A DNA stretch of 64,000 bases from Antitrichia curtipendula. Lineage: Eukaryota; Streptophyta; Bryopsida; Hypnales; Leucodontaceae. A program made the position numbers and the translations under genes. Of this stretch, positions 59,525 to 64,000 are shown in pieces (positions within the stretch are counted from its first letter, which is position 1; each line of letters starts with the position of its first letter). The notes under the pieces were generated by a model. That model was not told the DNA's origin and ran no database searches. It saw only the letters and a list, made by a program, of their open reading frames with translations. Location of the stretch: NCBI GenBank assembly GCA_951230915.1, contig OX579640.1, positions 22,898,981 to 22,962,980 on the forward strand, given 5' to 3'.

Positions 59525-60640
59525 CTAAGCATGTAATCCCTTTGATTGATTTGCAGTGCTGGTACGGAAGCTCTCTTCTACATGCTCTCCTAATTGAAGA
59601 AGATGATTAGGAAGAGTTTGATAGGAATTTTCGAGAACTATCTAAACATGTTTGATGGAATTGAGGTCTAGAGATTGGGTTGGGCATTCTATAATGGTGA
59701 ATATGAGATTGCTCACAAAAATATTTTTGAACAATTTTTGCTTCATGTATAGCAATACAGCCTAAGAATTACCATTTTGAAAAAAATGAGTTCATCAAGA
59801 TTGAAGTACCATTATCTCTCAACATTCAAATCCAAATTTCCTTGGAAGAGTGCAATATTGTTCTTAGCATTTACGTCTTTCCACAATTCCACCTTCAGTA
59901 AATCACCTAGAACTCTTGTTGTCATTCAACTCGATAGCATTACAAACCATAACCTCTTACTCCTTCCGTCCCAAAATGATTGTCCACTATGAATGTCATT
60001 TTTTTTAAGGTTGTCTAAAGTAGGTCAAAAAAATATTTCCTTGTGGGTAATTTTATTTAGGTTCCATTGAATACATGCAATGTTCTTCATTGATTCTAGT
60101 GATATAAAATTTGGAACCTTTCTTAATTACATTTTTCAAAATATTGTCAATGAAACTGGCTCAAAAAAATATCAACATAATTGTGGACAATCATTTTGGG
60201 ATGGAGGGAATACCAAACTTCATTGTTTGCTTCATGACACAACCTTGGAAATTCTTTTTGTCCTTCCATTAGCATTGAAATGATCCAACTTTATCTTGTC
60301 ATTAGATTCTACCCTCTTCCAATCCACTACTTCAAATCAAATATTTGGATTTTTTGTGAAACATTGTTTCCATTGTACATTTTCTATGATAAACAAGGCT
60401 TTGCACCTTCTCATAAGCCCTCAATCCTACATCTTCAAAGCATTTCACAAATGTGTTATCACGAAAACCTACTTTCCTATCTACTTTCAAAATTTGTTTT
60501 AAACCTTCCAACAATGACCAAAAACATTGCATATTGATTATCTGAAGTAGTAAGAATCTTTGGATGACCTTATTTGGGCAATTCTAAGCTACTACAATGT
60601 TTTTCAATTCCTCATTCTATTCATTGAACTTTGTGAAAAA
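59525..60640 (-). pseudogene. Second dead Tc1/mariner transposase, interrupted by a Stowaway MITE
   Basis: On the minus strand, frames in succession give FVKCFEDVGLRAYEKVQSL and YHRKCTMETMFHKKSKYLI, then (after the inserted MITE) HEAKIVQKYFCEQ, then CPTQSLDLNSIKHV, which corresponds to the WPxQSPDLNPIEHVW signature. It closes with LGEHVEESF and a stop at 59525-59527. Frameshifts and stops are present throughout. The copy differs from the one at 51497, so they are different lineages. Confidence 0.75.
59960..60210. mobile_element. Stowaway-type MITE inside the dead Tc1/mariner transposase
   Basis: This 251 bp element has ends CTCCTTCCGTCCC and GGGATGGAGGGAA, extending inward (AAAATGATTGTCCAC paired with GTGGACAATCATTTT), and TA at 59958-59959 and 60211-60212. 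The interior matches the YchF intronic MITE in inverse orientation (for example ACATGCAATGTTCTTCA, GTGATATAAAA). Confidence 0.92.
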
Positions 60641-63359
60641 CCTAGAGACTTTACAAAAGGGAACTTACAACAAAATTCACCCAAAAATACAATTTTGCTT
60701 GGTCATTTCACTCATTTGAATCATGTCTCAAGATATGAGTGTACAAGGCTTCACTCGTGCGTGGAATTGTAATTCAAAATCTAAATGTTATTGTAAGGAT
60801 AATTGCATAAAACACGGTCTATACTATTTATTGCATTTTGGTCTAGTACAAGTGATACTTTATGCAATAAATTAAGCTTAGAAAATCAATTAAATTTTTT
60901 TAAATTTAATATTAGATCCATGTGGATTTTATATTTTAATAATATGAAGCTCAAAAAAATTCAACAGGTTGGAGAATTAGAAAAGTGCGAATCAAAAGAA
61001 AATAAACACATTGTTTGATATTTCATTTATCATAAAATTGGAAATTTAAAAAAACTAAAATTAAAATTAATCCATTTACAGGGATTCTTGAAGAATAAAT
61101 TTCAAGAAATAAATGGAAAACAAGTGTTTTTTTAATGTCCACAACTGCATGCACAACAAATAAATGTTTGCATCCTTGTAGAGGATAAGATATTTGTTAT
61201 TTTTAGTTATGGATAAATGCAAGAAAGACTGGTCTTTGTTTTCTTTGACAAATTTGTAAGCTGCTATAACTTTTGAAGAATGAACTTGATAAACTTGAAT
61301 TTTATTTATTGGAGATGTATGTTTTTCATTGTAGTTGTATCCCTTATTTAAATTTAAAAACATTTTATATTTAAAGTTAATTATGCTAATTTGTTACAAT
61401 TTGAGGTTTAGGAGGTAGTAAGAGGGAGTATCCAAAATTTGTCACACTTTCAGGTTTAGGATTTTTTGGTACTATTGAGTATCCAAAAATTAATGATTTA
61501 AAGCTGAAATTTACGTGGCTTATTCCTACAAGAGGCAAGCATGTTCCTACCGGAGGACATTTAAAATATTTTGTTTTACGTCTTCCACATTTGTGCAAAT
61601 AGGGCTCCATGGTGCTTGTACTTCCGAACATTGAAGATGGTTTTAAGATCATTCTTTTGGTGAAATCTGATCACTATAAAATCCTCACATATGTCTAATT
61701 TTTATTTTATTTTTCATGATTTTATATTTATTATTCATTTATACCTAATTGTATCTATTTTTTGTGAATTTGTTTTCCCCCTCACATAATATTGTATCAA
61801 TACTCTCAAGTAGTCCATATTATGCAACAATATCTTTAGCCATAGATTTTTTTTCTTTGGGGTTGAGATTGTTATGCTAAAAAGTACTCATAGTTACATA
61901 GTACTCGCCATCAAGATCCTTGTTTTTTTCAAAATGCTATAAAAAAAAAAACACTCTTTCTTGCAAACATCCTAATCTCTTTTTGTGTATGTGCAATTCT
62001 AATGGACAAATGTGCCCTCTAAAACTCCTAGTGAGATTCATTGATTTGGATACTTAATAGTGGTGCAAACTCCAAAATCTTAAGTGTGATAAATTAAAAA
62101 ATTGAGAAACAAATATTAAATTAGTTTTGGAAATTACAAAAATATAAATTATGTTAGGTAAATGAATGTAACGGACACCTACAATATGAATTTGAAGTGT
62201 AACAAGCAATAATCCTAAAATTTATTTCTAATACTGGTTTTAGAGTGCAACATTTGACACCAGAATAATACAAGTTTTTTTTCCATTGCCTATAAAAAAA
62301 TTGCTAAAGTTAGTGGTAAGAATATATTGTTCACTAGCATCATGCATAATTTTTTTTTATCATTGAATTGACTTTTTTTCCTCCATTTGTGCCTCCTTGA
62401 AGTTGGCAAGCACATACATTGACTCATTTCTTTAAGTCACCCTACTTTGAAAAGTCAACTTGAGGGGCTTGATGTAATGTTTTAGTTATGCACAAGTTTC
62501 CCATGGTCAATTACATTTCTACAAAAATGAACTCCTGTATATTATGCAAGGGTCAACAATTTAAGAAGAAAAAAATAAGGAACATACTTCAAATTTGATA
62601 ACTTACGATAACATCATAATAAAAAAATTATAATAAGAGATACGATTGATATTTCTGATGAATTCCAATACCTTATTTAGAAAAGACCAATTCTAGTATT
62701 ATGTGTTCTATTTTATGTTACAAGAGAAACATAAAAATCTTGAAAGTAAAATCTAATTATTAAAATTTAATTTTACCAACTTCTTTTTGATAATAGAACT
62801 TTAGGCAGTTTTGATGCATGGAAAGTTTTGTAAAAATGATCAAAGTTTGCAATGTCCATGCTTGTTTCCATGATACTTTTATGGTCCAATTTCAGCTTTG
62901 TGATGATAATCAACAAAAAAAATTCTTGCAATACATAGGCAACTTAAACGTCAATTGATTAAATGCTTTAGAAAAGTATTTAGTGGTGAACAATTATGAA
63001 TGCTAATACACAAATCCTAAAGCACAAATAGTTGAACGAGGTGAATGCAATAATGAAGTTTGACATTACTAGAAGGATCTTTTAGAAGAAAATTAAAAAA
63101 TTAAAAAATATAACAATAATAATAATGGAAGTTTGATTGTTTTTTCCTATCTAATTTTTTTTTTAATAATTTTTTACTAAGACTTTTGAGTGCCTAGAAT
63201 AATTATGATTGATATAAAAATTATACCATTTGATTCTTCTCAACATCTTCTTTCCTTCTATGATCATACAACCTACATAATAATAATAAAGTTTTCCTTC
63301 TTATAGATTAGAAAATTTAAGAAAGCGTCCACCCAAAAAATACTCCAATTAGAACTAAA
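60641..63359. other. No gene seen
   Basis: Very AT-rich. Short frames such as 61076-61363 and 61386-61652 (minus) have no recognised relatives. Confidence 0.3.
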
Positions 63360-63363
63360 TTAA

Positions 63364-64000
63364 TCCCTAAAGTCCCAAAGTCATTTTTTGCCGGAAACCA
63401 TTCAAAACTACCATTTTCAATGCAAATAACAAAAATTTTAAACATCTATTAATTTTTTCTTATCAATGACATGATCTTGCACTAAACTAGTATGAGAATG
63501 TCTAGAAGAACTTTCAAAAACTCTAACCATGTCAATGACAAGATATATGCATTTAAAGTGAAGAAAACAAATTTTGTTTGGTCCTAGCTTAACTAGATTA
63601 TTAGGCTTTGAATCTTCTTAACTTTAAATTTTTGTACTACAAATTGTGAATTAATTTTTTTTTATGATGAAGAATTGAATTGAGAGTTTGGAAAAAAAAT
63701 GATCCCCTTCTATAATTTTCATTCTTTAAGAAATTGTTGTGCCAAAGTAGGTTCAAGATAGAAAGAGAAACTAAATTGTTGATAGCTATAAGATGGAACT
63801 GAAACACATTAATCAATATGTTGTGATTGGCCTAGAAAGAAAACTAAACTGTATGCACCTTTTTTTTTGAGAAATTGATAAATTGAGTTCTCAAATGGAT
63901 CCAACACACTATTTTTTCAAATAATTGTTTAAGATTGCCTGCAAAACAAGAAGCTTCATAACTTTCAAATTACTTATCCACATGGAATGAATAAAGTCTT
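63364..64000. mobile_element. piggyBac-type MITE, cut by the window edge
   Basis: After TTAA (63360-63363) comes TCCCTAAAGTCCC and then sequence inversely matching 24525 down to about 23890 (CTTGCACTAAACTAGTATG, TTTAAAGTGAAGAAAACAA, TGATGAAGAATTGA). The partner is 724 bp, so the right end should fall about 90 bp beyond the window. Confidence 0.78.

Noticed and set aside
1..64000. CRISPR arrays, rRNA and tRNA genes
   Set aside because: No spaced identical short repeats, rRNA motifs or convincing tRNA T-loop/cloverleaf patterns were seen; the context is eukaryotic nuclear DNA.

Overview
The window is nuclear DNA of a land plant. It is AT-rich, its one clear gene has ten exons with GT-AG introns, that gene encodes a bacterial-type GTPase-family protein with a long N-terminal extension of the plastid-targeting kind, plant-type telomere words (CCCTAAA) are scattered in it, and it carries Stowaway-type MITEs. 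Which plant group cannot be decided by eye. The high repeat load and a piggyBac-type transposon would fit a large seed-free-plant genome, but that is a guess.

Layout. 0-16 kb holds diverged dispersed and tandem repeats: a ~480 bp family, ~300 bp tandem pairs seen in both orientations, a ~351 bp array with an exon-like core, a ~173 bp satellite-like array, and AT-rich coding remnants at 9.8-11.75 kb. 16.2-20.95 kb is a GC-richer, multi-frame, frameshifted coding remnant on the minus strand with an 876 bp internal tandem duplication. 21.2-24.5 kb is a run of TTAA-flanked piggyBac-type non-autonomous elements with one TA-flanked MITE among them. 25.18-33.57 kb is a nested structure: an inverted-repeat host sequence, a TA MITE, and a 7.6 kb piggyBac-type element that itself contains another TA MITE. 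33.97-38.70 kb is the one clearly intact gene, a YchF (Obg-like ATPase) gene with a Stowaway MITE in intron 5. 40.6-64 kb is repeat-rich DNA with a 924 bp piggyBac MITE, a Harbinger-like element, five more TA-bounded elements, two dead Tc1/mariner transposases and short tandem repeats.

The most interesting system is the piggyBac family. The 7.6 kb copy has TTAA target duplications, CCCCTAAA ends, all three catalytic aspartates and a C-terminal Cys-rich domain. It is inactivated by a one-base frameshift before the Cys-rich domain and by two in-frame stops in its likely N-terminal exon. A 924 bp MITE at 40.57-41.49 kb shares both ends with it at matching distances, a 746 bp fold-back element is built from two copies of the right end, and two ~0.7 kb elements share another end type. 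Second, the TA-flanked AGGTA-ended MITEs occur in seven well-bounded copies, one with its empty site preserved next to it. The two decayed Tc1/mariner transposases belong to the superfamily expected to move TA-flanked MITEs.
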